A stretch of 6,218 bases of DNA from Erythrobacter sp. (GTDB taxonomy: Bacteria > Pseudomonadota > Alphaproteobacteria > Sphingomonadales > Sphingomonadaceae), in assembly GCA_030731635.1 (NCBI GenBank), contig JANQTR010000052.1:1-6218 (forward strand), read 5' to 3'. The notes beneath the pieces are model-generated. The model was not told the origin of the DNA. It searched no databases and saw only the letters and a list, made by a program, of their open reading frames with translations. This document shows positions 6,181-6,218 of this stretch, one piece after another; the first letter of the stretch is position 1, and the number at the start of each line of letters is the position of its first letter. The position numbers were made by a program, and so were the translations under genes.

Positions 6181-6208
6181 AATGTATGCGAATTATTCTC
6201 AATAACAA
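6181..6208 (-). promoter_or_regulatory. Candidate bfd promoter
   Basis: On the minus strand TTGTTA (6208-6203) is a plausible -35 and TACATT (6186-6181) a plausible -10, separated by 16 bases. Transcription would begin near 6174, giving a leader of about 30 nt before the bfd ATG. The matches are partial, but the position is right and the Fur box falls between the two elements. Confidence 0.45.
6187..6205. promoter_or_regulatory. Fur box (iron-responsive operator) upstream of bfd
   Basis: The plus strand reads GCGAAT-T-ATTCTC at 6188-6200, a 6-1-6 inverted repeat with one mismatch, embedded in an A/T-rich stretch continuing to CAATAA. This resembles Fur operators (6-1-6 NAT-type arrays, often with GCGAAT or ATTCTC half-sites in alphaproteobacteria). 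Binding here would cover the spacer of the bfd promoter and should repress bfd when iron is plentiful, as known for E. coli bfd. Confidence 0.75.
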
Positions 6209-6218
6209 GCGATGTTTT

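Noticed and set aside
6143..6208. N-terminal extension of bfd from an upstream start
   Set aside because: Would add residues unlike any Bfd and would place coding sequence over the promoter and Fur box.

Overview
The window looks like chromosomal DNA of a GC-rich alphaproteobacterium, most likely Sphingomonadales (an Erythrobacter- or Sphingomonas-like organism). This is inferred from several signs together: the trigger factor carries a Lys/Ala-rich tail, a DUF3297 protein lies just upstream of the GTPase Der, Der's first G4 motif is NKAE, and the bfd promoter has an alphaproteobacterial-looking Fur box. There is no insertion sequence, integrase, CRISPR array or other mobile element. Nearly all of the window is ordinary core-genome housekeeping.

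Layout, left to right. (1) Bases 1-446 hold the 3' end of an amidase-signature gene (+). It converges, 21 bases apart, on (2) tig, trigger factor (-, 468-2042), whose last ~80 residues are a repetitive Lys/Ala/Pro tail. (3) A tRNA-Leu(UAG) gene (-, 2105-2189) sits directly upstream of tig and may share its transcript. (4) Diverging from the tRNA is a rightward block: a DUF3297 protein (2314-2640), the double GTPase der (2703-4115), an unrecognised single-pass membrane protein (4127-4729) and a DUF2721 multi-pass membrane protein (4726-5226). The last two overlap by ATGA. (5) A strong, probably bidirectional terminator (5241-5280) closes this block and also faces (6) the leftward iron-storage pair: bfd ferredoxin (5951-6142), then bfr bacterioferritin (5321-5803). 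A Fur box (6187-6205) lies in the apparent bfd promoter.

Functionally, the left half concerns protein synthesis: nascent-chain folding (tig), leucine decoding (tRNA) and 50S subunit assembly (der). The right half concerns iron storage and release: Bfr stores ferric iron, Bfd would deliver electrons to release it, and Fur would tie this to iron status. I see no convincing undescribed system. The items most worth a second look are the repetitive trigger factor tail, the unknown gene coupled to DUF2721 behind der, and the cis-elements around bfd/bfr.
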